A stretch of 64,000 bases of DNA from Cellvibrio sp. UBA7661 (GTDB lineage: Bacteria; Pseudomonadota; Gammaproteobacteria; Pseudomonadales; Cellvibrionaceae): assembly GCA_002483365.1 (NCBI GenBank), contig DLHT01000017.1, forward strand, positions 97,270 through 161,269, in the 5' to 3' direction. Positions 17,633 through 27,008 of this stretch are shown one piece after another. The translations under genes and the position numbers were made by a program. Numbering within the stretch: the stretch's first letter is position 1; each line of letters opens with the position of its first letter. The notes below the pieces were generated by a model, which was given only the letters and a program-made list of their open reading frames with translations, ran no database searches and was not told the origin of the DNA.

Positions 17633-19036
17633 TTATGGTTGGTTGCTGACAATTTGGATGTAGTAATTCACGGCTTCAGCGCCGGGATCTACCAAGTCTA
17701 GACTGATATAAACTTTTTGGTTTTGTGGCATCAACTGTTGTCCGGCCATTTCTCCCCCTAGGTATTCCTTGGGCGTAAAGCGACGTGCCGCAACATGGTT
17801 TTCATTGATGTCAGTGAACACCAGTTCCAGGTCGGGGAAAGGTTGTTCAAAAGGGGCGTTATTGATGATTAATACGTCCACTTCCAGCGCATCGGGAACC
17901 TCTTTGTTCGTCCGCACAGAAAGGTTGGAGGTGATGATCCGGCTAGTATCAACCAATGTAGGTACCTGACATCCAATATACGGGCACAAAAATACGTAGC
18001 CTGTGCGATAGGGTTCGACACGGCTGAAGTAATCAAATTTAAACCAACCCACTTGTACTATCAGTGCTATCAAGGCGAGACAACTGAGTGTCGGCCATAG
18101 CTTGCTTTGGTACCAGCGGCGCATGCGTTTGGCAGTGAACTCAATAGGTGCTGGCATGATGTTCATTAATAACGCCGAGCGTGAGTTGTCATATGCGCGT
18201 ATCTTGGGTTGTGTTTTTACTTGGCGTTTTGACGTTTCTTCTTCTTTGGGCGGTGGATTTTCGTCCGGCTCCGCAAACAGTTTGGGGTCGGGTGTGGTCG
18301 AGGTATTGTGATTTGCCGGTGCAGTGAAACCTTGGTGGCTGGGGATATTAGCCAGTTCGTCGCTCAGTATTAAGTCATCATCAGATCGGGTTTGTTGTGG
18401 TGCATCTTCGGGTTCACCTACCAGGCTAAATACCAGACCGGGATTGGTGGTTGGTGAGCGGTTTGCCGAGGGCTCGGCTTGCATAGCCATGCTACTGGCC
18501 AGTTCGTCATCTGCCAGTTGTTCTTCAGTTTTGGGTTTAATGACAGCTAGTTGAGGTGTGTCATCTTCCTCATCTTCAATCAGCATTTCCGCCCAGGATT
18601 CATCGGCAGTGCTGTTGGTATCCTCTTCCGGGTCTTTATCGCGTAACTTGCGTTCGAACAGGGAAACCTCTGGTTTGGGCGCCATGTCTATATCCATAAA
18701 GCCATCGAATTCGTAGCTCTTGGTGTCCGATTTCGTGTCATCCATGTCATCGCTGATAAGAATATCGTCTGTTTGATCCAGAGAGGATTTGTCGATCACC
18801 CGTATAACCGGTTGTGGTTTGATGGCTGTTTTGGGTGTTGGGGTGGCCGGCGGTTGTGATTGGGTTGCCGTTTTTGTGGTCGGGGTAGTTACCAAATATT
18901 CCTGAGCTTTGAATACATGCAAACAAGAGCCACAGCGGACGGCACCTTTTGCGGATTGCAGTTGGCTTTGGGTGATACGAAATGCAGTTCCGCACTTGGG
19001 GCAGCGAGTAATCATTGGGTTGCTGGGCGATGTCAT
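17633..19036 (-). CDS. Zinc-ribbon (MJ0042) DUF3426 membrane protein
   Basis: 467 residues. The N-terminal zinc finger has ITRCPKCGTAFRITQSQL with a second CxxC in VRCGSCLHVF. A long acidic, Pro/Thr-rich, low-complexity linker spans about 45-290. One transmembrane helix lies near 320-340 (LWPTLSCLALIALIVQVGW). The C-terminal DUF3426 domain (about 345-465) is probably periplasmic. The position between prmA and dusB is conserved in pseudomonads and relatives, but the function is unknown. The start has no clear ribosome site; a later in-frame ATG at 19015, directly before the zinc finger, is an alternative. Confidence 0.85.
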   Translation of the reverse strand: MTSPSNPMITRCPKCGTAFRITQSQLQSAKGAVRCGSCLHVFKAQEYLVTTPTTKTATQSQPPATPTPKTAIKPQPVIRVIDKSSLDQTDDILISDDMDDTKSDTKSYEFDGFMDIDMAPKPEVSLFERKLRDKDPEEDTNSTADESWAEMLIEDEEDDTPQLAVIKPKTEEQLADDELASSMAMQAEPSANRSPTTNPGLVFSLVGEPEDAPQQTRSDDDLILSDELANIPSHQGFTAPANHNTSTTPDPKLFAEPDENPPPKEEETSKRQVKTQPKIRAYDNSRSALLMNIMPAPIEFTAKRMRRWYQSKLWPTLSCLALIALIVQVGWFKFDYFSRVEPYRTGYVFLCPYIGCQVPTLVDTSRIITSNLSVRTNKEVPDALEVDVLIINNAPFEQPFPDLELVFTDINENHVAARRFTPKEYLGGEMAGQQLMPQNQKVYISLDLVDPGAEAVNYYIQIVSNQP

Positions 19037-19214
19037 AGTTGATTTGCTCTTAACACCTGAGGTTTGAAAAGCCCGGATGCCTTTTTATCAGTATTTTACA
19101 GTTTAAGGTTTGCAGCTCAATGTGTTGCAGTGTAACCAGCGGGAAGCTCAGGGTAAATTCCAGCGACAATGCGGATTTAGGCTCCGCATCGGCAATGCCA
19201 ACTGGCTCACTTTC

Positions 19215-20096
19215 TTAATTGACTTTTGTAGCTGTTAATCTTACCCACTCCTCATGCTCTGCAATCGGGTCGAATATAAACCAGGGTTCATAGGCCGCCA
19301 TGACAGTTTTGGCTTGAACGGAAAGTATCCCTGACAGGCACAATTTCCCGCCTTTTTTGGTCATAGCACTGAGTGATGGGGCCAGCTCAGCCAATGGGCC
19401 TGCAAGGATATTCGCAAGCATGACATCGACTTGAGGATTTGGGCAGTCCGGCGGCAGATATACAGGCATGGCATCGGCAGGCAAATTGTTGCGTTTGGCA
19501 TTTTCGGTGGTGGCGAGCAGCGCCTGTGGGTCTATATCGACACCGATCACTTGTTTTGCACCTAACAAAAGCGTTGCTATGCCGAGGATTCCCGAACCGC
19601 ACCCATAGTCGATAACCGTTTTGCCGGTGAAGTCCTGCTGGTCGATCCACTGCATACATAAGAAAGTGGTGGGGTGAGTGCCGGTGCCAAAGGCAAGGCC
19701 AGGGTCAAGCATCAGGTTCACTTTGTCTGGTTCAGGCGGTGTTTGCCAGCTTGGGCAAATCCACAGGCGCTCTCCACAGCGGATAGCGTGGTAGTTACTC
19801 ATCCATTCCCGCTCCCAATCCTTATCTTCCAGTTGTTCCCAGGAGTGTTCAGGCAGTGGGTTGCCGAAACGGCGTTCGGCGAGTGCGATAGTGTTTGCAG
19901 TGTCGATTTCTGCATCAAACAAACCGGTCATTTTTACACTGTCCCATAGCGGGGTTTCTCCCAATCCTGGCTCAAGGATGGGTTGATCGGCATTGTCTTG
20001 CAGTGTTACTGATGCAGCACCGCAGGCGAGCAAAGAGTCTTCAAGCGAGCTGACGTAACGGCGTGGAGTGATGATTTTCAATTGCAGCCAAGGCAT
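19215..20096 (-). CDS. prmA: Ribosomal protein L11 methyltransferase
   Basis: 293 residues, normal for PrmA. The N-terminal L11-binding domain (MPWLQLKIITPRRYVSSLED) precedes the SAM-dependent domain. Motif I is DYGCGSGILGIATLLLGA, followed by GVDIDPQALLAT and the NILAGPL post-motif. The segment LDPGLAFGTGTHPTT is diagnostic. It trimethylates ribosomal protein L11. It follows accC in the minus direction after a strong hairpin terminator, so it probably has its own promoter in about 75 bp. Confidence 0.96.
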   Translation of the reverse strand: MPWLQLKIITPRRYVSSLEDSLLACGAASVTLQDNADQPILEPGLGETPLWDSVKMTGLFDAEIDTANTIALAERRFGNPLPEHSWEQLEDKDWEREWMSNYHAIRCGERLWICPSWQTPPEPDKVNLMLDPGLAFGTGTHPTTFLCMQWIDQQDFTGKTVIDYGCGSGILGIATLLLGAKQVIGVDIDPQALLATTENAKRNNLPADAMPVYLPPDCPNPQVDVMLANILAGPLAELAPSLSAMTKKGGKLCLSGILSVQAKTVMAAYEPWFIFDPIAEHEEWVRLTATKVN

Positions 20097-20155
20097 AGGA
20101 ACTCTGCTGTTAATAAAAGAAATATTGGATTTAATGTGATGCAGATTAAAGCAAA

Positions 20156-20181
20156 AAGGGCGCGATCAATCGCGCCCTTTC
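20156..20181 (-). terminator. Rho-independent terminator between accC and prmA
   Basis: AAAGGGCGCGA (20156-20166), a TCAA loop, and TCGCGCCCTTT (20171-20181) form a perfect 11-bp stem. On the minus strand the stem is followed by T's (CCCTTTTTGC). It separates the aroQ-accB-accC transcript from prmA. Confidence 0.85.
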
Positions 20182-20197
20182 GGTCCACTGGCACATT

Positions 20198-21538
20198 TTA
20201 TTCGGCCAGTTTCTTTTCCAGATAATGGATGTTCACGCCACCTTTGCGGAATTCGGTGTCGCGTACCAACATCTGTTGCAATGGAATGTTGGTGCGAATG
20301 CCATCCACAATGGTTTCATCCAGTGCATTGCGCATACGGTTCAAGGCAATTTCGCGCGTATCACCGTAGGTGATGATTTTAGCGATCATTGAGTCGTAGT
20401 TTGGCGGCACTGTATAGCCGTTATACAGGTGTGAATCTACACGCACACCCAAACCGCCGGGAGCGTGGAAGCCTTTTACCAAGCCGGGGCAGGGCATAAA
20501 GGTTTTTGGGTCTTCAGCGTTAATCCGGCATTCAAATGAATGGCCGCGAATAATGACATCGGATTGTTTGATCGATAGAGGCAGGCCTGAGCAGACGCGG
20601 ATTTGCTCTTTGATCAAGTCGATACCGGTCACCATTTCAGACACCGGATGCTCAACCTGGATACGGGTGTTCATCTCGATAAAATAGAAACGGCCATCTT
20701 CGTACAAAAACTCAAAAGTGCCCGCGCCTTTGTATTTGATATCGATACACGCTTTTACACAGGCAGCATAGGTTTGCTCGCGAACTTCCTGAGGAATCCC
20801 GGGGGCCGGCGCTTCTTCCAATACTTTTTGGTGGCGGCGTTGCAAGGAGCAGTCGCGGTCACCCAAATGGATTGCATTGCCCTGGCCGTCAGAAAGGATT
20901 TGCACTTCTACGTGACGTGGGTTCTGCAGAAATTTTTCCATGTATACAGTGCCATCACCAAATGCCGCTTTGGCTTCGCCTTGGGTTACATGGATAGAGT
21001 TGATCAATGCAGCTTCGGTGTGCACTACGCGCATACCGCGACCGCCGCCGCCTGCCGCGGCCTTGATGATAATCGGATAGCCGATACGCTTGGCGATTTT
21101 CAGGCATTCTTCCGGATCATCCGGCAGTGGACCATCGGAGCCTGGAACGGTAGGAACTCCCGCTTTTTTCATTGCTTTGATTGCTTCTACCTTGTCTCCC
21201 ATCATGCGGATAACGTCAGGATCCGGGCCGATGAAAGTAAAGCCACTTTTTTGCACTCGCTCAGCAAAATCAGCATTTTCAGCAAGAAAACCGTAACCCG
21301 GGTGAACGGCTTCGGCATCGGTAATTTCCATGGCGGCGATAATGGCCGGTACATTCAGGTAGCTTTTGGGTGATGGATTAGGGCCGATACAAACGGACTC
21401 ATCCGCCAGACGTACGTGTTTCAAATCGCGGTCAATCTGTGAGTGCACGGCAACAGTCTTGATGCCCAGCTCCTTACAGGCGCGCAATACGCGCAACGCG
21501 ATTTCGCCACGGTTGGCGATCAAAATTTTATCGAACAT
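20198..21538 (-). CDS. accC: Acetyl-CoA carboxylase, biotin carboxylase subunit
   Basis: 446 residues (family ~449). Begins [20 protein letters not shown]. It has the ATP-grasp glycine loop [16 protein letters not shown], the [20 protein letters not shown] segment, the catalytic ETMNTR-like [15 protein letters not shown] and ECRINAEDP. It carboxylates the biotin of AccB with bicarbonate and ATP in the first step of fatty-acid synthesis. It follows accB by 58 bp in the same operon. Confidence 0.97.
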   Translation of the reverse strand: MFDKILIANRGEIALRVLRACKELGIKTVAVHSQIDRDLKHVRLADESVCIGPNPSPKSYLNVPAIIAAMEITDAEAVHPGYGFLAENADFAERVQKSGFTFIGPDPDVIRMMGDKVEAIKAMKKAGVPTVPGSDGPLPDDPEECLKIAKRIGYPIIIKAAAGGGGRGMRVVHTEAALINSIHVTQGEAKAAFGDGTVYMEKFLQNPRHVEVQILSDGQGNAIHLGDRDCSLQRRHQKVLEEAPAPGIPQEVREQTYAACVKACIDIKYKGAGTFEFLYEDGRFYFIEMNTRIQVEHPVSEMVTGIDLIKEQIRVCSGLPLSIKQSDVIIRGHSFECRINAEDPKTFMPCPGLVKGFHAPGGLGVRVDSHLYNGYTVPPNYDSMIAKIITYGDTREIALNRMRNALDETIVDGIRTNIPLQQMLVRDTEFRKGGVNIHYLEKKLAE

Positions 21539-21596
21539 AACTCTGTTCCTCAGCGATTAGTGATTGGATTGTCGCTGCGACAACCGCAATAGTTGA

Positions 21597-22061
21597 TTAA
21601 GCAATGGTCACTAAAGGCTGATCGAATTCAACAGGGTTACCATCTTCAACCAGAATCGCCTCGATAACACCAGCTTTGTCGGCTTCGATCTGGTTCATCA
21701 TTTTCATGGCTTCGATGATACAAATAACGTCACCAACCTTAACGTGTTTGCCAACTTCAATAAATGAAGGTGAGCCTGGGCTTGGTGAGCGGTAGAAGGT
21801 GCCAACCATAGGTGATTTCACTACGTGGCCAGACACAACAGGTGCGGCAGCGGGAGCTGCAGCTGGGGTGGCGGCAGGTGCAGCCATTGGAGCGGCAGGT
21901 GCAGCGGGTGCTGCAAAAGCAGGTGCTGGTGCGTTGAAGTATTGAGTGGTGCCGCTATTGCGTGCAATACGAACAGATTCTTCGCCTTCTTTGATTTCCA
22001 GTTCGCCGATGTTGGATTCTTCCAACAGCTCGATCAGTTTTTTAATTTTGCGAATATCCAT
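21597..22061 (-). CDS. accB: Biotin carboxyl carrier protein of acetyl-CoA carboxylase
   Basis: 154 residues from the ATG at 22061, chosen because GAGAGGA precedes it and [18 protein letters not shown] is the usual AccB start; an upstream in-frame extension to 22115 lacks family sequence. Residues about 45-75 are an Ala/Pro-rich hinge. The C-terminal biotinyl domain carries the biotin-accepting Lys in [12 protein letters not shown]. AccB shuttles carboxyl groups between AccC and the AccAD transferase. aroQ lies 65 bp upstream. Confidence 0.97.
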   Translation of the reverse strand: MDIRKIKKLIELLEESNIGELEIKEGEESVRIARNSGTTQYFNAPAPAFAAPAAPAAPMAAPAATPAAAPAAAPVVSGHVVKSPMVGTFYRSPSPGSPSFIEVGKHVKVGDVICIIEAMKMMNQIEADKAGVIEAILVEDGNPVEFDQPLVTIA

Positions 22062-22126
22062 AAAGTCCTCTCTGCAGCAAGGTATGTGGTGGTTGGTGAT
22101 GGCCGCATTGGCCACATGAATGAAAA

Positions 22127-22564
22127 CTACTTAACTAATTTGAATGCAGCTTGTAATGCCAGGTCATAACTGGTGGCACCAAAACCGCAGATGACGCCTT
22201 GGGCAACATCTGAAAAATAAGAGTGATGGCGAAACGCCTCACGCTTGTGGACGTTTGACAGGTGTACTTCGATAAAAGGAATGTCCACACCCAGCAGGGC
22301 ATCGCGCAGTGCGACACTGGTGTGTGTAAAAGCGGCAGGGTTGATGATAATGAAGTCGACCCCTTCTTTGCGCGCATCATGGATACGGTCAATTAGTTCG
22401 TATTCAGCGTTGCTTTGCAGGGTTTGCAAATGATGGCCTGCTGCTTGCGCGGTTTGAGCCAAATTGCGGTTGATGTCTTCGAGGGTGGTAGCGCCATAGA
22501 TGCCTGGTTCGCGCAACCCAAGAAGATTCAGGTTGGGGCCATGAAGTACCAAAATGGTTGCCAT
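22127..22564 (-). CDS. aroQ: Type II 3-dehydroquinate dehydratase
   Basis: 145 residues from the ATG at 22564; a GTG two codons upstream is possible but less likely. Motifs include [20 protein letters not shown] with the catalytic Tyr, [33 protein letters not shown] and [20 protein letters not shown] with the catalytic His. It converts 3-dehydroquinate to 3-dehydroshikimate in the shikimate pathway. It is the first gene of the aroQ-accB-accC cluster, as in Pseudomonas. Confidence 0.97.
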   Translation of the reverse strand: MATILVLHGPNLNLLGLREPGIYGATTLEDINRNLAQTAQAAGHHLQTLQSNAEYELIDRIHDARKEGVDFIIINPAAFTHTSVALRDALLGVDIPFIEVHLSNVHKREAFRHHSYFSDVAQGVICGFGATSYDLALQAAFKLVK

Positions 22565-22570
22565 TAACAC

Positions 22571-22887
22571 TAATCCTGCGGTGATTTTCTGGTTTTATGC
22601 TGTGACTGGCGGGGAAATGCCTGGTTCAGCTTGCCGGGGATTTCAAAGTGTGGGGAGTTTGCCGCAAAAATGTAGGTCTGTCCACGATAACGGCGAAATT
22701 TTATTAATATGACAGAAAATGCCTGCAAGATTGCAGAAGTTAGTCGTTAGGGTTGTAAAAATAGGCACGGAAATAGCTGTTTTGTTCGATTATCCCGACA
22801 TCTTGCCCTCATGTTGGCAGCAAGATGGGGGAACTTGAGATAAAAAGCATCAAAAATGAATCATCTTCTGCAAAAATCGTCGAAATG
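22571..22887. other. Intergenic region upstream of aroQ-accBC, downstream of dsbD
   Basis: About 315 bp. It holds an 8-bp perfect hairpin (CATCTTGC 22799-22806 with GCAAGATG 22820-22827) without a T-tract. On the minus strand a possible weak promoter for aroQ (TTGCAG, 16 bp, TAATAA, near 22700-22730) is visible. No ORF or RNA gene was recognised. Confidence 0.45.
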
Positions 22888-24702
22888 CTATTTTATTTCG
22901 CCCTGCATTGCGTTTGCCAGTATTTCCGGTGTCAGTAATTGGGGTAAAACAGCGGCTCTTTCATTGCTTCCAGCGGGAAACCACAGATATAAAGGAACAC
23001 CGCTGCGACCATATTCTTGCAAAAGTTCGGTGATTTTCGGGTCGGTATTTGTCCAATCGCCTTTAAATGTTGCCACATTGAGCGCGTCAAATAGTTGCTC
23101 GGCGGCATCGGTGTGCAGTGCGATGCGTTCATTGGCCAGGCAGGTAAGGCACCAATCTGCAGTAAGATTGATGAATACCGGGCGGCCGTCTGCACGCGCT
23201 TGGGCGACTGATTCGGGCGAATAAGATTGCCAGCGATCAGTTGCGAGTGTGCCTTGATTGCTATTTGAGCTCTGCCAAACCAGAACAACTGCCAATATCC
23301 AGCTAGTTGCAATACCCAAACGGCGGATTGATTGCCAAATACCAGTGGTGGAGCGTGCCAGTAACCAGCAGCCGAACGCAATTGCGACCGCCCCTACACA
23401 GAGTGCGGCCATGCCGCTGACGCTTGTCTGGCGGCCAAAAACCCACAATAACCAGATGGCGCTCAAGTACAGCGGAAAGGCCAAAAATTGCTTGAGATTA
23501 TCCATCCATACCCCGGGTTTCGGGAGCCGGGTGGCTAATGCAGGTAAATAGCAGAGTAGCAGCAAGGGCAGAGCCATGCCGAAACCCAGTGCCGCAAAGA
23601 CGGCGATGCATAAGATTGCAGGTTGGGTAAGCGCAAAGCCCAAAGCGGCTCCCATAAACGGTGCGGTGCAGGGGCTTGCGACAACTGCGGCGAGAACTCC
23701 GGTAAAGAAGGAGCCGCCAAGACCTGATTTTTGGGTCAAGTTTTGTCCGGCACCCATTAGACTGGTGCCGATATTAATGACTCCTGACATGCTCAGTCCC
23801 ATCACAAAAAACAAATAGGCGAGCGCGGCGATCAATTCCGGCGACTGCAGCTGGAAGCCCCAGCCGATAGCTTCACCTCCTTTGCGGGCAAGCAATAACG
23901 CAATCGCAAACCCTACAAAACAGAGCACAATGCCTGCTGTATAAGCCCAGCCATGGATCGCCAGTCGCTTTCGGTCAGCTGCAGCCAGGCTCATCACTTT
24001 AATAGACAGCACTGGAAATACACAGGGCATTAAATTCAGGATAATCCCTCCCAGCATCGCCAGAATCATGGCCTGTACAATCCAGCCAGACCCGGCTTCT
24101 GGCTCAGGCATGTTTGCAGAAGGTGTTGTGGTTGGAGGCGCGACGGCTGGCGACCCGGTTGCTGGAGATGCGGCCGTTTGCTCCATTACCAATGCATTAG
24201 TGGGATCTACTGAGAGTGTTTTTTTCTGCGGAGGATAGCAAAGGCCGGCATCGGCACAGCCCTGATATTCGATATTCAAGGCAAAAGGGGTGGCGATAGT
24301 ATCCAAGTCAAAACTAACGGTCACTCCGTGGTAGTGCACCATGGTCTCACGTTCGAACAGCTCGTCATACTTCATTTTCCCGGGGGTATATACAGGTGTG
24401 AGCGCAATCTCCTGATCTGTTTTGAACTTGAAGCGCTCCTCATAGAGGTAGTAAGCCTCTGCAATAGACCAATGCAGTAAAAGCTTTCCGTTTTCGATGG
24501 TGTAGCTCGGAATGAACGCTTGTCCGACAGGTAAAAATTCGTCCTGGGCGACCAGTTGGTTGCTCAGCGTGGAAGGCGATTGGTTAAAACTCTGGTTCTT
24601 AGGGGCAAAAGGGTCATCTGCTGCGTTTATGGAAAGACTGATGGCTAGCAAACCGGCAGGAAGCAGCAAAAAAAGGCGTGAAAAAAGGTGTGAAAGTATC
24701 AT
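22888..24702 (-). CDS. dsbD: Thiol:disulfide interchange protein DsbD
   Basis: 604 residues. It has a signal peptide (ending SINA) and an N-terminal periplasmic DsbD-alpha domain with Cys149 and Cys155 (YQGCADAGLCYPP). An Ala/Pro linker precedes eight predicted membrane helices holding the redox pair in LNLMPCVFPVL and VASPCTAPFMG. The C-terminal thioredoxin-like domain contains WCLTC (CxxC). DsbD carries electrons from cytoplasmic thioredoxin to periplasmic DsbC/DsbG and cytochrome c maturation. It is divergent from the TPR lipoprotein gene at 24904. Confidence 0.95.
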   Translation of the reverse strand: MILSHLFSRLFLLLPAGLLAISLSINAADDPFAPKNQSFNQSPSTLSNQLVAQDEFLPVGQAFIPSYTIENGKLLLHWSIAEAYYLYEERFKFKTDQEIALTPVYTPGKMKYDELFERETMVHYHGVTVSFDLDTIATPFALNIEYQGCADAGLCYPPQKKTLSVDPTNALVMEQTAASPATGSPAVAPPTTTPSANMPEPEAGSGWIVQAMILAMLGGIILNLMPCVFPVLSIKVMSLAAADRKRLAIHGWAYTAGIVLCFVGFAIALLLARKGGEAIGWGFQLQSPELIAALAYLFFVMGLSMSGVINIGTSLMGAGQNLTQKSGLGGSFFTGVLAAVVASPCTAPFMGAALGFALTQPAILCIAVFAALGFGMALPLLLLCYLPALATRLPKPGVWMDNLKQFLAFPLYLSAIWLLWVFGRQTSVSGMAALCVGAVAIAFGCWLLARSTTGIWQSIRRLGIATSWILAVVLVWQSSNSNQGTLATDRWQSYSPESVAQARADGRPVFINLTADWCLTCLANERIALHTDAAEQLFDALNVATFKGDWTNTDPKITELLQEYGRSGVPLYLWFPAGSNERAAVLPQLLTPEILANAMQGEIK

Positions 24703-24903
24703 GATTTTTCTGGGTCTAATTGATAAGGCCGGGATGTCGGCGCGACTGAGTTACAGTAACATACGCGGCCTATGGACACTGGGCAATGCCTATCATTCCC
24801 TTGATCTGTGAATTTATCTTTTTTTACCTGCAGTGTTTACTGTCAAACACAATCAGTTCCTGAATATATCTTGTTGCTTATTTAAGAGAAGAGAGTTGCC
24901 ACT

Positions 24904-25635
24904 ATGTTGACGGTTGTTGGTCGCCTTGGATTATTGATGGTGATGGCGTTTAGCTTGAGCGGCTGCCAAACACCATTTTGGATGAATCAGAAAAAAGCAC
25001 CGGCACCTGCTCCCGCTCCGGTGGTGCAGAAGCCTCAGGTGACTACCAAAGAACAGCAGGTTGTGAAGATGTTGATCCTCAACGGTGAATACACGCTATC
25101 GCAAGATCAGTTGCTGACACCGAAAAATGACAATGCCTATGATTACTTTCGGGCGGCGCTCAAATTGGATCCGAACAATCAACGGGCGAAAGGTGGTTTG
25201 CAAGGTATTGTCATGCGCTATGTGGATTTGGCCCGTCAGGCTGCAGCGCGAGGAAATTATTCGCAAGCGACTACTATGCTGAATAACGCGCGTATTGTTG
25301 ATCCGTCGAATTTATTGATTAAAGAAGTGTCCAGCGCGCTGACTGAGCAAATCAAGGCGGCTCCTCCGGTAGAGCCTTATCGTGGTGGTGCGAATGATTT
25401 TTTGTTGGATGCCAGTTTGTTAGGCAAGGATGATCCGCGCATACTTGCCAAGCTCGCCGAAATCGCTAATAAGCTCAAAGCCAGCAATAGTTTGGCAATT
25501 ATTATTGCCCGGACCGATGTGGAAGGGCGTTGGATTTACCAAAAAATGCGCGATGCAGTTCCAGGATATCGCGTACGTGGGGATATAAAACTGGGTAGCC
25601 CGGCGCGCGTACAACTGACTCCGGCTGCGCACTGA
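24904..25635 (+). CDS. TPR-containing lipoprotein of unknown function, upstream of waaA
   Basis: 243 residues. Signal peptide with lipobox LSGC (Cys21), then a Pro/Ala-rich stretch. A TPR-like region at about 75-145 shows AYDYFRAALKLDPNNQRAKGGL and ARGNYSQATTMLNNARIVDP. The C-terminal part (LLDASLLGKDDPRILAKLAEIANKLKAS...VEGRWIYQKMRDAVPGYRVRG) resembles, weakly, the periplasmic OmpA-like fold, but the peptidoglycan-binding motif is not evident. Its stop overlaps the waaA start (TGATG), suggesting a two-gene operon and a role at the envelope. Precise function is not recognised. Confidence 0.75.
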   Translation: MLTVVGRLGLLMVMAFSLSGCQTPFWMNQKKAPAPAPAPVVQKPQVTTKEQQVVKMLILNGEYTLSQDQLLTPKNDNAYDYFRAALKLDPNNQRAKGGLQGIVMRYVDLARQAAARGNYSQATTMLNNARIVDPSNLLIKEVSSALTEQIKAAPPVEPYRGGANDFLLDASLLGKDDPRILAKLAEIANKLKASNSLAIIIARTDVEGRWIYQKMRDAVPGYRVRGDIKLGSPARVQLTPAAH

Positions 25636-26930
25636 TGATGCGTTTTCTATACACGGTTGTTTTTTATTGTCTGCTTCCCGTTATTTTGTTGCGCTTACTG
25701 TGGCGTTCGGTTTCTGCGCCGGCTTATGCCCGGCGTTGGGCCGAGCGTTTTGCATTCTTCCCCGCGCTGGCCACCTCTAAAAAAATAATCTGGTTACACA
25801 CAGTATCGGTAGGGGAATTTTTGGCAGCATTGCCGATGATCCGCCGTTTGCAATCCAATCCTGCGATTCAATTAGTGATTACCACAACAACGCCCACCGG
25901 TTCCGAGCGTGTGCGTTCGGTCTTGGGTGATTCAGTTTTCCACGTGTATGCGCCTTATGATTTACCTGATGTTGTTGCACGTTTCTTGTGTCGCATCAAT
26001 CCTTCAGTGTATTTAGTAATGGAAACCGAACTCTGGCCAAATACCTTGGCGGCGTGTGCCAAACGTAACATTCCGGCGTTGCTGATTAATGGACGCCTGT
26101 CTGCGAGGTCGGCGCGGGGTTATGACCGTCTTTCTCAGTTAACCGCTCCCATGCTGCAACATATTTCTACTGCGTTGATTCAAAATCACATCGATGCGCA
26201 ACGTTTTATTGAATTGGGCTTGCCGCAATCCAATATTGTGGTGACAGGTAATATTAAATTCGATTTAACGTTGAGTGATGAATTAAAAAACCAAGCGCAA
26301 TTATTGAAATCCTCGCTTTCAAATAACGGCCAACGGTTGATTTGGATTGCAGCTAGTACTCACCAAGGTGAAGATGAAATTATCCTTGATGCCTTTGCCC
26401 AGCTGCGTGAACACAAAGCCCAATCAGGTGAAAAAACATTACTTGTTCCTCCGTTATTGATTTTGGTTCCGCGGCATCCCGAGCGGTTTACGCGAGTGGG
26501 TCAGCTTTGCACTAGTCGCGGTTTTAACACAGTTCGCCGCAGCAGTGGCGTATTTACAGCAGATATGGACATTTTGTTGGGCGATACCATGGGCGAGTTA
26601 CTCCTGCTGTTTGGTGCGAGTGATATTGCGTTTGTAGGTGGTAGTTTAGTTCCCAATGGCGGGCACAATTTTATCGAGCCAGCTGCATGGGGATTACCTT
26701 TGCTAAGCGGTGAGCATGTCTTTAATTTTGCAGAGGTATCCCAGTTGATGATTCAGGCCGATGCGCTGCAAATAACAGGCAATGCAAATGAATTGGCGCA
26801 CGCCGTGATGGCTCTAATGCAAGATGCCGCCCTGCGAAATAATCGCGGTGAAAATGCATTGCGCGTAGCACAGGAAAATCGCGGTGCGCTGGATAAAACG
26901 CTTGCAGTGATTGAACGCTATTTGCAGTAA
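25635..26930 (+). CDS. waaA: 3-deoxy-D-manno-octulosonic acid (Kdo) transferase
   Basis: 431 residues, typical length. An N-terminal membrane anchor precedes a GT-B glycosyltransferase. Motifs include WLHTVSVGEFLAALP with the catalytic Glu, METELWPNTLAACAKRNIPALLINGRLS, VTGNIKFD, LVPRHPERF, GDTMGELLLLF and FVGGSLVPNGGHNFIEPAAWG. It adds Kdo from CMP-Kdo to lipid IVA at the inner membrane. Translation is probably coupled to the preceding lipoprotein gene. Confidence 0.96.
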   Translation: MMRFLYTVVFYCLLPVILLRLLWRSVSAPAYARRWAERFAFFPALATSKKIIWLHTVSVGEFLAALPMIRRLQSNPAIQLVITTTTPTGSERVRSVLGDSVFHVYAPYDLPDVVARFLCRINPSVYLVMETELWPNTLAACAKRNIPALLINGRLSARSARGYDRLSQLTAPMLQHISTALIQNHIDAQRFIELGLPQSNIVVTGNIKFDLTLSDELKNQAQLLKSSLSNNGQRLIWIAASTHQGEDEIILDAFAQLREHKAQSGEKTLLVPPLLILVPRHPERFTRVGQLCTSRGFNTVRRSSGVFTADMDILLGDTMGELLLLFGASDIAFVGGSLVPNGGHNFIEPAAWGLPLLSGEHVFNFAEVSQLMIQADALQITGNANELAHAVMALMQDAALRNNRGENALRVAQENRGALDKTLAVIERYLQ

Positions 26931-26951
26931 ATATTATTGGGATTCAAAAAC

Positions 26952-26989
26952 AAAAATGCCGGGTTAATTGCCCGGCATTTTTGTTTTTT
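26952..26989. terminator. Bidirectional terminator between waaA and tolC
   Basis: AAAAATGCCGGG (26952-26963), a 7-nt loop, and CCCGGCATTTTT (26971-26982) form a perfect 12-bp stem. It is followed by GTTTTTT on the plus strand and T-rich on the minus strand. It serves both convergent genes. Confidence 0.9.
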
Positions 26990-27008
26990 CTATCGTGTTA
27001 AGCGATGT

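Noticed and set aside
20603..21373. 256-residue plus-strand ORF opposite accC
   Set aside because: Antisense shadow of the well-conserved accC gene; no family motif, signal or ribosome site of its own.
22799..22827. Hairpin downstream of dsbD considered as a terminator
   Set aside because: Perfect 8-bp stem but no T-tract in the minus direction after the stem, so intrinsic termination is not supported.
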